Shown here in pieces: positions 39,919 through 48,164 of a stretch of 48,366 nucleotides of DNA. The stretch is from Clostridia bacterium (GTDB lineage Bacteria > Bacillota > Clostridia > Oscillospirales > UBA644). Position 1 is the stretch's first letter. Each line of letters starts with the position of its first letter. Made by a program: the position numbers and the translations under genes. The stretch spans positions 1 through 48,366 of the forward strand of contig JAGAOB010000013.1 of assembly GCA_017623895.1 (NCBI GenBank), given 5' to 3'. The notes under the pieces are model-generated. The model did not search any database, was not told the origin of the DNA, and worked only from the letters and a program-made list of their open reading frames with translations.

Positions 39919-41298
39919 TCAAGCCTCCTCGTAAACGATCTTATTGACGGCGTTGATATAGGCACGAATCCCCGCACCGACGATGTCGGTGGAAATTCCG
40001 TTGCCCGAATACAGCCTTCCGTTGGAGCGAAGCTTTACGATGGCAGACCCTACCGCTTCCTTTCCTTCCGTAACCGATTGAATCTGAAAATCGTCCAATT
40101 CATAGTGGTGGCCGATGATCTGCTCAATGGCCTTAAATGCGGCGTCCATCGGACCGTCTCCGATGCAGATGCCGGGTAATTCCTTCCCGTCCCGCTCCAG
40201 AGTGATCTGGGCACTGGCAGAAATAATATTGCCGTTGTTGATCACGTAGCTTTTCAGCTTATAAGAAGCGGGAACCTGCAGCGCTACGCTGGCAACGATG
40301 GCCTCCAGCTCCTTAGCACCCACGGTTTTACGGTCCGCCACCCGCTGAAACTCTTCGTAGACCCGTCCGTTGTCTTCCTCGGAAAGATCGTAGCCCAAAT
40401 TCATCACCGCGGCAGTAACGGCGTCTTGGTCGTCACTCTTATCCAGATGGATCGTCTGATCGGGTACCGAAGCGGCGGGGGCTACGGGACGATCGCTTTT
40501 GGAATTTCCCGCAATCCAACGGATCTGTCCGACGGTACGGTGAAGCTCGGTTACGCGGACGGTAGAAGAAAACCCGTAGGTATTTCCGCAATTTTGAATC
40601 ATACCCAAGAAGGTTTCCAGAGAAACGCCGTCTCCCTCCACGCAGGTCTTGACGCAATCCGCCCCTGCCCGAACGGCAAGAATGGCGCAGGCGCAGGCAA
40701 GTCCGTTTTTATCGCTGCAACGAACGCTGACAGGGACCGCACAGATCTCCTTGATCCCTGCGGCAAAGCGGGCAAAATCATCGGGCATCATTTCCGCGGC
40801 GCTGTCGCAGACCGAAACCTGGGTAGCCCCCGCAGAAACGGCGGCGACAACGGCAGATTTCAAGAACTCCGATTCAGCGCGGGTGGCGTCCACGGCACAA
40901 AATTCCACGTCAGCGCAAGCCTGCTTGGCAGCGGCAACGGCGGAGGAAATGAACTCCAGCATCTTGGGAGGTTTTTTGTGACTCAAATACTCCATTCCCA
41001 CGGGAGAAAGCGGAACCTCCACACGAATCCGAGAATGAGAAGCACCCGAAAGGGCCTGCAGGGCGTTATCCAAACTGTCGGGAGCAACCCCGACGGCGAC
41101 GGAAAGGATCGCGTTTTTCACAAAAGACGACAAGGTACGAACAAGTAGAATATCCGTTTTTCCGTTCCGAATTTCGGGAAGCTCGATCACGTCAACGGAA
41201 AGGCGTTCCAGCTGACGGGCAATTTCGATCTTCTCCTTGAACGTGTACGCACTGCCTTCCTTGCAGAGCGTCGTGTCTGAAATAACGATTTTCTTCAT
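39919..41298 (-). CDS. LeuA/citramalate synthase homologue with a degenerate active site
   Basis: A 459-residue HMGL-like TIM barrel plus a C-terminal LeuA dimer domain (about 320-459; GICIGDGPMDAAFKAIE and GNGISTDIVGAGIRAYINA). The regulatory domain looks intact. In the barrel the usual DTTLRDGEQ is DTTLCKEGS, replacing the catalytic Arg and metal-binding Asp, and the usual HCHND is RCSDK, removing both metal-binding histidines. It is thus probably not an isopropylmalate or citramalate synthase but a regulatory or repurposed protein. AAAGGAG lies before the ATG at 41298. A 128-base gap separates it from ilvE upstream. Confidence 0.8.
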   Translation of the reverse strand: MKKIVISDTTLCKEGSAYTFKEKIEIARQLERLSVDVIELPEIRNGKTDILLVRTLSSFVKNAILSVAVGVAPDSLDNALQALSGASHSRIRVEVPLSPVGMEYLSHKKPPKMLEFISSAVAAAKQACADVEFCAVDATRAESEFLKSAVVAAVSAGATQVSVCDSAAEMMPDDFARFAAGIKEICAVPVSVRCSDKNGLACACAILAVRAGADCVKTCVEGDGVSLETFLGMIQNCGNTYGFSSTVRVTELHRTVGQIRWIAGNSKSDRPVAPAASVPDQTIHLDKSDDQDAVTAAVMNLGYDLSEEDNGRVYEEFQRVADRKTVGAKELEAIVASVALQVPASYKLKSYVINNGNIISASAQITLERDGKELPGICIGDGPMDAAFKAIEQIIGHHYELDDFQIQSVTEGKEAVGSAIVKLRSNGRLYSGNGISTDIVGAGIRAYINAVNKIVYEEA

Positions 41299-41363
41299 AA
41301 TGATATTCTCCTTTTGCGTTTTTCTTGTTCGTAACATACTTGCGTTCGGTGAAAAAAGTACAA

Positions 41364-41394
41364 AGCCCCGGGGTCGGCTTACACCGACTCCGGG
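41364..41394 (-). promoter_or_regulatory. Hairpins between ilvE and the LeuA-like gene
   Basis: On the minus strand, CCCGGAGTCGG and CCGACCCCGGG pair with one mismatch, followed after a gap by TTTGTACTTTTTT. A smaller hairpin, AGCGATA/TATCGCT, lies just upstream (about 41403-41419). They may be a partial terminator or an attenuator that lowers expression of the downstream genes. Confidence 0.4.
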
Positions 41395-41426
41395 ACCGCA
41401 GAAGCGATAGGTTATCGCTCTATTTC

Positions 41427-42494
41427 TCAATCAATGGGGCAAGTCCAGCCGAAGGGATCTTCGATCTTTCCCCATTGGATACCGGTCAGGGTGTCATACA
41501 GGTGTTGGGTGACGGCGCCGATTTTTCCGTCGTTGATAATATATTTGGTTCCTTTGTAGCATAGCTCGCCGATGGGGGAAACCACTGCAGCAGTTCCGCA
41601 GCCCCAAGCCTCTTCCAGCGTTCCGTTGGATAGGGCCTCTGCCAATTCGTCCACGCTCAATAGGCGCTCGCTGACCTTGTAGCCCTCCTTACGAAGGACT
41701 TCAAGGCAGGATTTTCGGGTAATTCCGGGTAGGATCGAGCCGGAAAGCATAGGCGTGACGATTTCGCCGGCAATCTTGAACATAACGTTCATTGCGCCGA
41801 CTTCTTCAATATACTTGCGTTCCACACCGTCCAGCCAGAGAACCTGGGAATAGCCCTTCTTCTCTGCCCGTTCTCCGGCACGGTTGCTGGCGGCGTAGTT
41901 TCCGCCGCATTTTGCATAGCCCGTACCGCCACGAACGGCACGGACGTCTTCGTCCTCGATCATAATGCGAACGGGATTGATCCCTTCCTTGTAATAGCTC
42001 CCCACGGGAGAAGCGATAACGACGAAGGTGGCATTATGAACCGCGTGAACCCCCAACGTTTCGTCGTTTCCAAACAAAAAGGGACGGAGATACAGGGACG
42101 TTCCGGGGGCGGAGGGCGTCCAATCCTGCTCCATCTTCACAAACTCGGTCAGGGCTTGATACGCATCCTGCTCGGGAATCTGAGGCAGACAAAGACGCTC
42201 CGCAGAATTATTCAGACGGCGGATATTCTCCATAGGACGGAACAGCTGAACCTTCCCGTCGGCACGGCGGTACGCCTTCAGACCCTCGAAAATTTCAGAG
42301 CCGTAGTGCAAAACCGTAGACGCGGGATGGAGGGAAAGATTGGCAAAGGGCACGATGCGTGCATCGTACCAGCCCTTTTCCCGAGAATAATCCATAATAA
42401 ACATATGATCGGTAAAAAACTTTCCGAATCCAAGGGTGGAAGCCTCGGGCTTTTCCTTGGGCGCGGTGGTTTTCGTAACGGAAATATTCAACAT
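41427..42494 (-). CDS. ilvE: Branched-chain amino acid aminotransferase
   Basis: A 355-residue fold-type IV PLP enzyme of the longer IlvE type. The PLP lysine is in GGTGYAKCGGNYAAS; other family segments are HYGSEIFEGLKAYR and YIEEVGAMNVMF. It interconverts Val, Leu and Ile with their 2-oxoacids. The ATG at 42494 has AAAGGAG before it. It lies next to the oxidoreductase genes that would make or use the same 2-oxoacids. Confidence 0.95.
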   Translation of the reverse strand: MLNISVTKTTAPKEKPEASTLGFGKFFTDHMFIMDYSREKGWYDARIVPFANLSLHPASTVLHYGSEIFEGLKAYRRADGKVQLFRPMENIRRLNNSAERLCLPQIPEQDAYQALTEFVKMEQDWTPSAPGTSLYLRPFLFGNDETLGVHAVHNATFVVIASPVGSYYKEGINPVRIMIEDEDVRAVRGGTGYAKCGGNYAASNRAGERAEKKGYSQVLWLDGVERKYIEEVGAMNVMFKIAGEIVTPMLSGSILPGITRKSCLEVLRKEGYKVSERLLSVDELAEALSNGTLEEAWGCGTAAVVSPIGELCYKGTKYIINDGKIGAVTQHLYDTLTGIQWGKIEDPFGWTCPID

Positions 42495-42508
42495 AGCCAA
42501 AGCTCCTT

Positions 42509-43042
42509 TCAATAATCTGCGCCCAGCTTCATCGTGTTGAGATTGATCTCAAGCATATCGGCACGCTTGGCGGAGATGACTTTCCCCAAGGCGGTGCGGA
42601 CGCTGTCCTCGTCAAAATCGTTGAGGACCTTCAGAATCTTCCCTACCAGAATCATATTGGCAAGGGTGGGAGTCCCGTTATCGCTTGCCATCTGAGTGGC
42701 GGGAACGGGATAAACCGTCACGTCGGTACGGTTGACGGAACGGGAAACCAAGGTAGAATCGACGAAAATGATTCCACCGGGGGCCACGGAGGATTCGTAT
42801 TTATCCAGAGAAGGCAGGTTCATTGCAACCAAAACGTCGGGGCGGGAAACGATGGGAGATCCCACGGTTTCGTCTCCCACGATCACACCGCAGGACGCAG
42901 TGCCACCCCGCATTTCGGGGCCGTAGGAGGGAAGCCAGCTGACGTTTTTGCCATCCATCAATCCCTTATACGCAATAAATTTACCCGCAAACAGGATACC
43001 CTGTCCGCCGAAGCCGGAAAAGAGAAATTGTTTCGTGCTCAT
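42509..43042 (-). CDS. 2-oxoacid:ferredoxin oxidoreductase, gamma subunit
   Basis: A 177-residue gamma subunit: SGFGGQGILFAGK at the start, SWLPSYGPEMRGGTASC in the middle. It is part of a four-subunit ferredoxin-linked enzyme. The ATG overlaps the beta-subunit stop by four bases. Confidence 0.92.
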   Translation of the reverse strand: MSTKQFLFSGFGGQGILFAGKFIAYKGLMDGKNVSWLPSYGPEMRGGTASCGVIVGDETVGSPIVSRPDVLVAMNLPSLDKYESSVAPGGIIFVDSTLVSRSVNRTDVTVYPVPATQMASDNGTPTLANMILVGKILKVLNDFDEDSVRTALGKVISAKRADMLEINLNTMKLGADY

Positions 43043-43797
43043 TTCGTTTCCTCCTTTGCGGCAGACCGATCCTTATACACGCCCAAGGGGTAGTAGGGGA
43101 TCATCTTCTCGTCGATCCACTCCAGCGCCTTTTGGGGCGTCATTCCCCAGTTGGTGGGGCAGGACGAAAGGACCTCAACCAGGGAGAATCCCTTGCCGTC
43201 GATCTGATTTTGGAACGCCTTCTTAATAGCGGCCTTTGCAGTTTTGATATTCTTTACGCTGTTGACGGTGACACGGGTCAAATATTCGGGGCCGTCCAGC
43301 TCGGAGAGCAACTCACAAACCTTAATGGGGAATCCGCAATGATTGGTATCGCGGCCGTAGGGGGAGGTCTGGGTCACCTGTCCGGGAAGGGAGGTGGGAG
43401 CCATCTGACCGCCCGTCATTCCATAAATGGCGTTGTTAATAAAAATAACGGTGATGTTTTCGTTGCGGGCGGCGGCGTGAACCGTTTCCGCCATTCCGAT
43501 AGAGGCCAGATCACCATCGCCCTGATAAGTAAAGACCACGTGGTTTTCCGGATCGGCACGCTTTACCCCCGTAGCAACAGCAGGTGCCCGTCCGTGGGCC
43601 GCCTCGATCATATCGCAGGCAAAATAATTATACGCCATAACGGAGCAACCGACGGGAGCGACGCCGATGGTCTTTCCCTCAATCCCCAGCTCGTCGATGA
43701 CTTCGGCGACGAGGCGGTGAACGATCCCGTGAGTGCATCCGGGACAATAATGCATAGGAGCGTCGGTTAACGCGTGGGGCTTATCAAATACAACCAT
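43039..43797 (-). CDS. 2-oxoacid:ferredoxin oxidoreductase, beta (TPP) subunit
   Basis: A 252-residue TPP-binding subunit: MHYCPGCTHGIVHRL, the TPP motif TYQGDGDLASIGMAE with NNAIYGMTGGQMAPT. The ATG at 43797 has GGAGGTG upstream and shares a base with the alpha-subunit stop; the frame is open upstream but not real. Specificity (branched-chain, 2-oxoglutarate or aromatic) cannot be read from the sequence. Confidence 0.92.
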   Translation of the reverse strand: MVVFDKPHALTDAPMHYCPGCTHGIVHRLVAEVIDELGIEGKTIGVAPVGCSVMAYNYFACDMIEAAHGRAPAVATGVKRADPENHVVFTYQGDGDLASIGMAETVHAAARNENITVIFINNAIYGMTGGQMAPTSLPGQVTQTSPYGRDTNHCGFPIKVCELLSELDGPEYLTRVTVNSVKNIKTAKAAIKKAFQNQIDGKGFSLVEVLSSCPTNWGMTPQKALEWIDEKMIPYYPLGVYKDRSAAKEETK

Positions 43798-44879
43798 TAG
43801 TTGGCACCTCCGATCTTGGCAGCGGCAGTACGGATGGATTCCAGAACCTGCTCGGGAGAAGGGATCATTCCGCCCACCCGATTGCACAGGGTGACGGGAA
43901 CCTTACATTCGGTAGCAAGACGAACGTCCTCGATCATCTGTCCCATAGACAGCTCCACGGAGATCATCGCCTTGACTTGATCTGCGGCCTTGCGGAAGGG
44001 TACAACGGGGAAGGGCCACAGGGTGATGGGACGAATCATACCAACCTTGATGCCATCCTTGCGGGCCTCGTCGATGGCGTTCTTGGAAACGCGGGCGGCA
44101 ATTCCGAAGGCGGCAATGGCGATGTCTGCATCGTCCATCAAATATTCCTCGTACATCGTTTCGTTTTCTTCGATGGTCTTGTAACGGTCGAAGCGTTCAA
44201 AATTGGTTTGCTCCAACGCAGCAGGATCCAAGAAAAGGGAGTTGACGATATTGTGCTCCCGTTCCAGCTTCGTGCCCGTCGTTGCCCAAGGCTTTTCTAC
44301 GGGAGCACCCACCTTCAGCTCGTTGAGAGCTACAGGCTCCATCATCTGTCCCATCGTACCGTCGGCCAAAAGCATCGTAGTCATCCGATATTTGTCCGCA
44401 AGGTCAAAGCCCTTGACGGTCAGCTCTGCCATTTCCTGTACCGACGCGGGGGCAAGAACAATCATCTTGAAATCGCCGTGTCCGCCTGCGCGAGTCGCTT
44501 GGAAATAATCCGACTGGCTGGGCTGGATTCCGCCCAAGCCGGGACCACCCCGCTGAACATTGACCACCAACGCGGGAAGGTCGGATCCTGCAAGATAAGA
44601 CAACCCCTCCCCTTTCAGGGAAATTCCCGGGCTGGAGGACGAGGTCATAACCCGTTTGCCCGTAGAGGCAACGCCGTAGACCATATTGATGGCGGCGATT
44701 TCACTCTCCGCCTGCAAAAAGCATCCGCCGATCTTGGGCATCCGCTTTGCCATATAAGCGGCAACCTCCGTTTGGGGAGTAATGGGATAGCCGAAATAAT
44801 GACGGCAGCCCGCAATGATCGCGGCTTCCGCAATGGCTTCGTTGCCCTTCATCAAAACTTTATCAGACACGGTAATCAC
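43797..44879 (-). CDS. 2-oxoacid:ferredoxin oxidoreductase, alpha subunit
   Basis: A 360-residue alpha subunit: KGNEAIAEAAIIAGCRHYFGYPITPQTE, then TSSSSPGISLKGEGLSYLAG and VNVQRGGPGLG. It begins with GTG directly after the delta-subunit TGA. Together the four subunits convert 2-oxoacid, CoA and oxidised ferredoxin to acyl-CoA, CO2 and reduced ferredoxin, or the reverse. Confidence 0.92.
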   Translation of the reverse strand: MITVSDKVLMKGNEAIAEAAIIAGCRHYFGYPITPQTEVAAYMAKRMPKIGGCFLQAESEIAAINMVYGVASTGKRVMTSSSSPGISLKGEGLSYLAGSDLPALVVNVQRGGPGLGGIQPSQSDYFQATRAGGHGDFKMIVLAPASVQEMAELTVKGFDLADKYRMTTMLLADGTMGQMMEPVALNELKVGAPVEKPWATTGTKLEREHNIVNSLFLDPAALEQTNFERFDRYKTIEENETMYEEYLMDDADIAIAAFGIAARVSKNAIDEARKDGIKVGMIRPITLWPFPVVPFRKAADQVKAMISVELSMGQMIEDVRLATECKVPVTLCNRVGGMIPSPEQVLESIRTAAAKIGGAN

Positions 44880-45086
44880 TCACCTTTCCACTTTGATAAC
44901 GCAGTCGGGACACATCGTTGCGCAGAACGCACATCCCACGCAGGCGGCCTCGTCGGTCAATACCGCAGGGTGATGTCCCTTTTTGTTGATTTGGTCGGGA
45001 GCCAGCTGCAAAAGCTTTTTCGGGCAGGCATCCACGCACAATCCGCAGCCCTTGCAGGAGTCAGTCTTAAAGGTTAATTTTGCCAT
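44880..45086 (-). CDS. 2-oxoacid:ferredoxin oxidoreductase, delta (ferredoxin) subunit
   Basis: A 68-residue protein with two [4Fe-4S] motifs, CKGCGLCVDACP and CVGCAFCATMCP. It shuttles electrons within the oxidoreductase. The ATG at 45086 has GGAGATG before it. Confidence 0.93.
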   Translation of the reverse strand: MAKLTFKTDSCKGCGLCVDACPKKLLQLAPDQINKKGHHPAVLTDEAACVGCAFCATMCPDCVIKVER

Positions 45087-45130
45087 ACTACATCTCCGTT
45101 CGAATAGAATGTCGGGGACAATTCCCCACA

Positions 45131-45859
45131 TTACAATTTTTTCTGAAGTTCCAGAGGGAACAGATTTTCAATTTTTCCTTGCAGTTTCGGGAATATTTCT
45201 TTGGGGACAGAGGTCATAACCACGGGAATCGACATCAGATTTGAAACCGTTTCGGCATAAGAAACCGAATCAAAAATCACGTCGGGATCGGTTTCGCGTC
45301 CCAGGTTGGTGTTGTTTACGATCCCCGTAAAGGGAATCCCGCCCGCCGCCTCGATTTCCCGCAGAACGTCCACGGTATCTTGGGGCGTACGGGTCAAAGG
45401 ACGGGAAGCGTTGATCACCGCGAGCATTTCGTAATCCTTTTCCTCTAAAATCCGAGGAGCGATACGACCCAACGCCAAAGCCCCCCGATCGTCTCCCCCC
45501 ACGTCGATGACCACGCGCAGGTCCTTGTCATCGGTCACGGCGTACATATCCTGGGGCAGGGCAGGGAGATCCACGTTGGTGTTGGCGTATTCGGAACAGA
45601 TCAGGCGAATGCCCAGATCCTCGAATTGCCCCCGACTGTCCTTGGAGCGAAAATAGGGATTGACAATGTCCAGATCCGCCACCGCAACCCGCGGATAGCG
45701 TTCCCGCAGAGCGACGGCAAGGTTCACCGCCACGTTGGTTTTCCCGCTTCCGTAATGCCCGCAAAGCAGGGTAATTCGCTTAAAGTCTCTCATAGGCTTT
45801 TTCTGCTTGGCGATTCCCGCAGGGCGGGAGAATCGCGTGAAGTCTTTCATAAGTATCAC
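45131..45859 (-). CDS. P-loop ATPase (MinD/CobQ-like) of the oxidoreductase operon
   Basis: A 242-residue P-loop protein: Walker A in LLCGHYGSGKTNVAVNLA, then ADLDIVNPYFRSKD and VIDVGGDDRGALALG. It resembles MinD/CobQ-type ATPases. Its place between the synthetase and oxidoreductase genes suggests a role in assembly or function of the complex, an inference. The start is uncertain: GTG 45859 overlaps the upstream stop (GTGA), ATG 45850 and ATG 45793 are alternatives, none with a good ribosome binding site. The first 30 residues contain a repeated KDFTRF/RDFKRI motif. Confidence 0.75.
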   Translation of the reverse strand: MILMKDFTRFSRPAGIAKQKKPMRDFKRITLLCGHYGSGKTNVAVNLAVALRERYPRVAVADLDIVNPYFRSKDSRGQFEDLGIRLICSEYANTNVDLPALPQDMYAVTDDKDLRVVIDVGGDDRGALALGRIAPRILEEKDYEMLAVINASRPLTRTPQDTVDVLREIEAAGGIPFTGIVNNTNLGRETDPDVIFDSVSYAETVSNLMSIPVVMTSVPKEIFPKLQGKIENLFPLELQKKL

Positions 45860-48144
45860 AATTTGTTTCGCTGGATCTTTCCGCTGACCGATTTGGGTAA
45901 CGCGTCGCGGAAGACCACGATGCGGGGGTATTTGTAGGGTGCGGTTTTTTGCTTGACGTAGGTCTGAATTTCTTTTTTCAGATCCTCGGTAGGCTCGGTG
46001 CCGTTGACAAGAACGATGGATGCCTTAACCACCTGCCCCCGAACCTCGTCGGGCTCGGCGGAAACGCCACATTCCAGGACGTAGGGCAATTCCATAATTA
46101 CGCTTTCGATTTCAAAGGGGCCGATACGGTAGCCAGAGGATTTGATCACGTCGTCGGCTCTACCTACGTACCAGAAGAATCCGTCCTCGTCCTTCCACGC
46201 CACGTCGCCCGTGTGGTAATAGCCGTCGTGCCAATTCTCGGCGGTCTTTTCCTCGTCGCCGTAATATCCCACGGCAAGTCCGCAGGGATGTCCGTTCTTG
46301 AGATTGACCACGATCTCCCCCGTTTCTCCCACGGGGACCTGATTGCCGTCGGCATCGTGCAGCTCCACGTCGTAAACGGGAACCTTTCGACCCATAGATC
46401 CGATCTTGTGGGGAGCCCCGACCAGATTGCCGATCATCATCGTGCTTTCGGTCTGACCGAAGCCTTCAATGATCTGCAGGCCCGTCGCCTTTTCGAACTG
46501 ACGGTACACCTCGGGGTTCAGAGCCTCACCTGCCGTGGTCATATGCTTAACCGACGAGAAATCGTATTTGGAAATATCCTGCTTGATCATCATCCGCAGC
46601 ATCGTAGGCGGCGCACAGAAGGTGGTGATCCGATGCTCGGCAAACATAGGCAGAATATCGGCGGCGTCGAAACGGCCAAAGTCGTAGACGAAAATTGCCG
46701 CCTCACAGAGCCATTGTCCATAGAGCTTGCCCCACATTGATTTTGCCCAACCCGTGTCGGAGATGGTGAAGTGCAAGCCGTCGGGGTCCACGTTGTGCCA
46801 ATACTTTGCGGTATGGAAATGTCCCAAGGGATATTTATAGTTATGTGCCGCCAGCTTGGGATATCCCGAAGTGCCCGAGGTAAAGAACATCAGCATCAGA
46901 TCTTCGCCGCAGGGTGCGTCCTCGGGGCGGTTGTAATGGGTGCTGTACAGCGGATACTCCTCATCGAAGCACCGCCAGCCCTCGCGGGTGCCATTGACCA
47001 AGATCTTATGCTTCAGATCGGGGCATTTTTCTGCGGCAATCTCCACCTGACGGGCCGTATCTCCGTCTGCGGTACAAAGGATGGCGGAGACTCCTGCACA
47101 TTGAAAACGGTATTCAAAATCGTGCTCCTGCAGTTGGTTGGTGGCAGGAATGGCGATGGCGCCAAGCTTGTTCAGTCCCATCATCGCGAACCAGAATTGA
47201 TAGTGGCGCTTCAGTACCAGCATCACCCGATCGCCCTTTTTGATTCCAAGGGATTTGAAATAGTTCGCACATTGGGAAGAAGCCTTTTTGATATCCTTGA
47301 AGGTCAGCCGACGGACGGTCTTGTCCTTGGAGATGTGAAGCATCGCCAATTTTTCGGGCTCTCGCTCCGCCAAGGCGTCCACAAGATCAAAGGCAAAGTT
47401 AAAGGTTTCGGTATTTTTGAATTGAATGGAGGTTGGCGTTCCGTTTTCATCCTCGGTAACGTCGATAAATTTGCGGTAAATGCGGTCCTTCGTATCGAAG
47501 GTCTTGACCCGCTTTTCCGAAACGGATTTGACCTCGGTCAGCTCGGGAATAGGTTCTCCCGTAGGATTGAGAACGATAGCGTAAAAGATACAGTCCTGTC
47601 CATTGACGGCGATCATCCCGTGGGGGGTATCGGAATCAAAATAGATACTGTCGCCGGGGCCGAGCACTTCCTTGTGCTCTCCGACCTGAACCATCAGATT
47701 TCCTTCGATGATAAGGTCGCACTCCTGCCCCGCGTGGGTGGTCAGCTCGATCTGCTTGTTCTGTGCCTCGGGGTCGTAGACGCTGCGAACGTACAGAGGC
47801 TCGGCGATGCGGTCCCGAAAGGCATAGGCAAGATTGTAATAGGTCATCCCGTGCGCCTTGGAGACCTCCTGCCCCGCCCCCTTGCGGGTAACGGTGTAGG
47901 ATTGCAGTTTGGGGCTCTGCCCCTCGATAATATCGGTGACGTTGACCTTCAACGCCATAGCGCACCGATAGATAAACGCAAAGTTCAGATCGCTTTTCCC
48001 TGCTTCACATTGCAGGTATTCGGCTTCGGACACGCCCGTTTGTGCCGCCATTTCCGCGGCGGACAAGCCCTCCAGCTGACGCAGCTCGCAAATGCGCCCT
48101 GCCATCTCACGGATCTTGACATCAAGTCCGCTGATTTGTTCCAT
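45856..48144 (-). CDS. XRE-cupin-acyl-CoA synthetase fusion
   Basis: A 762-residue protein. An XRE-type helix-turn-helix (about 15-70; AAEMAAQTGVSEAEYLQCEAG), a cupin domain (about 100-185; GQECDLIIEGN and GDSIYFDSDTPHGM), then an AMP-forming acyl-CoA synthetase from about residue 250 (FFTSGTSGYPKLA, GFGQTE, TGDVAWKDEDGFFWYVGRADD and SGKIQRNKL). The synthetase part looks like medium-chain or benzoate-type enzymes. XRE-cupin proteins are usually small-ligand regulators, so this may link acid sensing to activation. The ATG at 48144 has AGGAGAAA upstream. It is the first gene behind the T-box. Confidence 0.88.
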   Translation of the reverse strand: MEQISGLDVKIREMAGRICELRQLEGLSAAEMAAQTGVSEAEYLQCEAGKSDLNFAFIYRCAMALKVNVTDIIEGQSPKLQSYTVTRKGAGQEVSKAHGMTYYNLAYAFRDRIAEPLYVRSVYDPEAQNKQIELTTHAGQECDLIIEGNLMVQVGEHKEVLGPGDSIYFDSDTPHGMIAVNGQDCIFYAIVLNPTGEPIPELTEVKSVSEKRVKTFDTKDRIYRKFIDVTEDENGTPTSIQFKNTETFNFAFDLVDALAEREPEKLAMLHISKDKTVRRLTFKDIKKASSQCANYFKSLGIKKGDRVMLVLKRHYQFWFAMMGLNKLGAIAIPATNQLQEHDFEYRFQCAGVSAILCTADGDTARQVEIAAEKCPDLKHKILVNGTREGWRCFDEEYPLYSTHYNRPEDAPCGEDLMLMFFTSGTSGYPKLAAHNYKYPLGHFHTAKYWHNVDPDGLHFTISDTGWAKSMWGKLYGQWLCEAAIFVYDFGRFDAADILPMFAEHRITTFCAPPTMLRMMIKQDISKYDFSSVKHMTTAGEALNPEVYRQFEKATGLQIIEGFGQTESTMMIGNLVGAPHKIGSMGRKVPVYDVELHDADGNQVPVGETGEIVVNLKNGHPCGLAVGYYGDEEKTAENWHDGYYHTGDVAWKDEDGFFWYVGRADDVIKSSGYRIGPFEIESVIMELPYVLECGVSAEPDEVRGQVVKASIVLVNGTEPTEDLKKEIQTYVKQKTAPYKYPRIVVFRDALPKSVSGKIQRNKL

Positions 48145-48164
48145 AAAAGTTTCTCCTATCCGGG

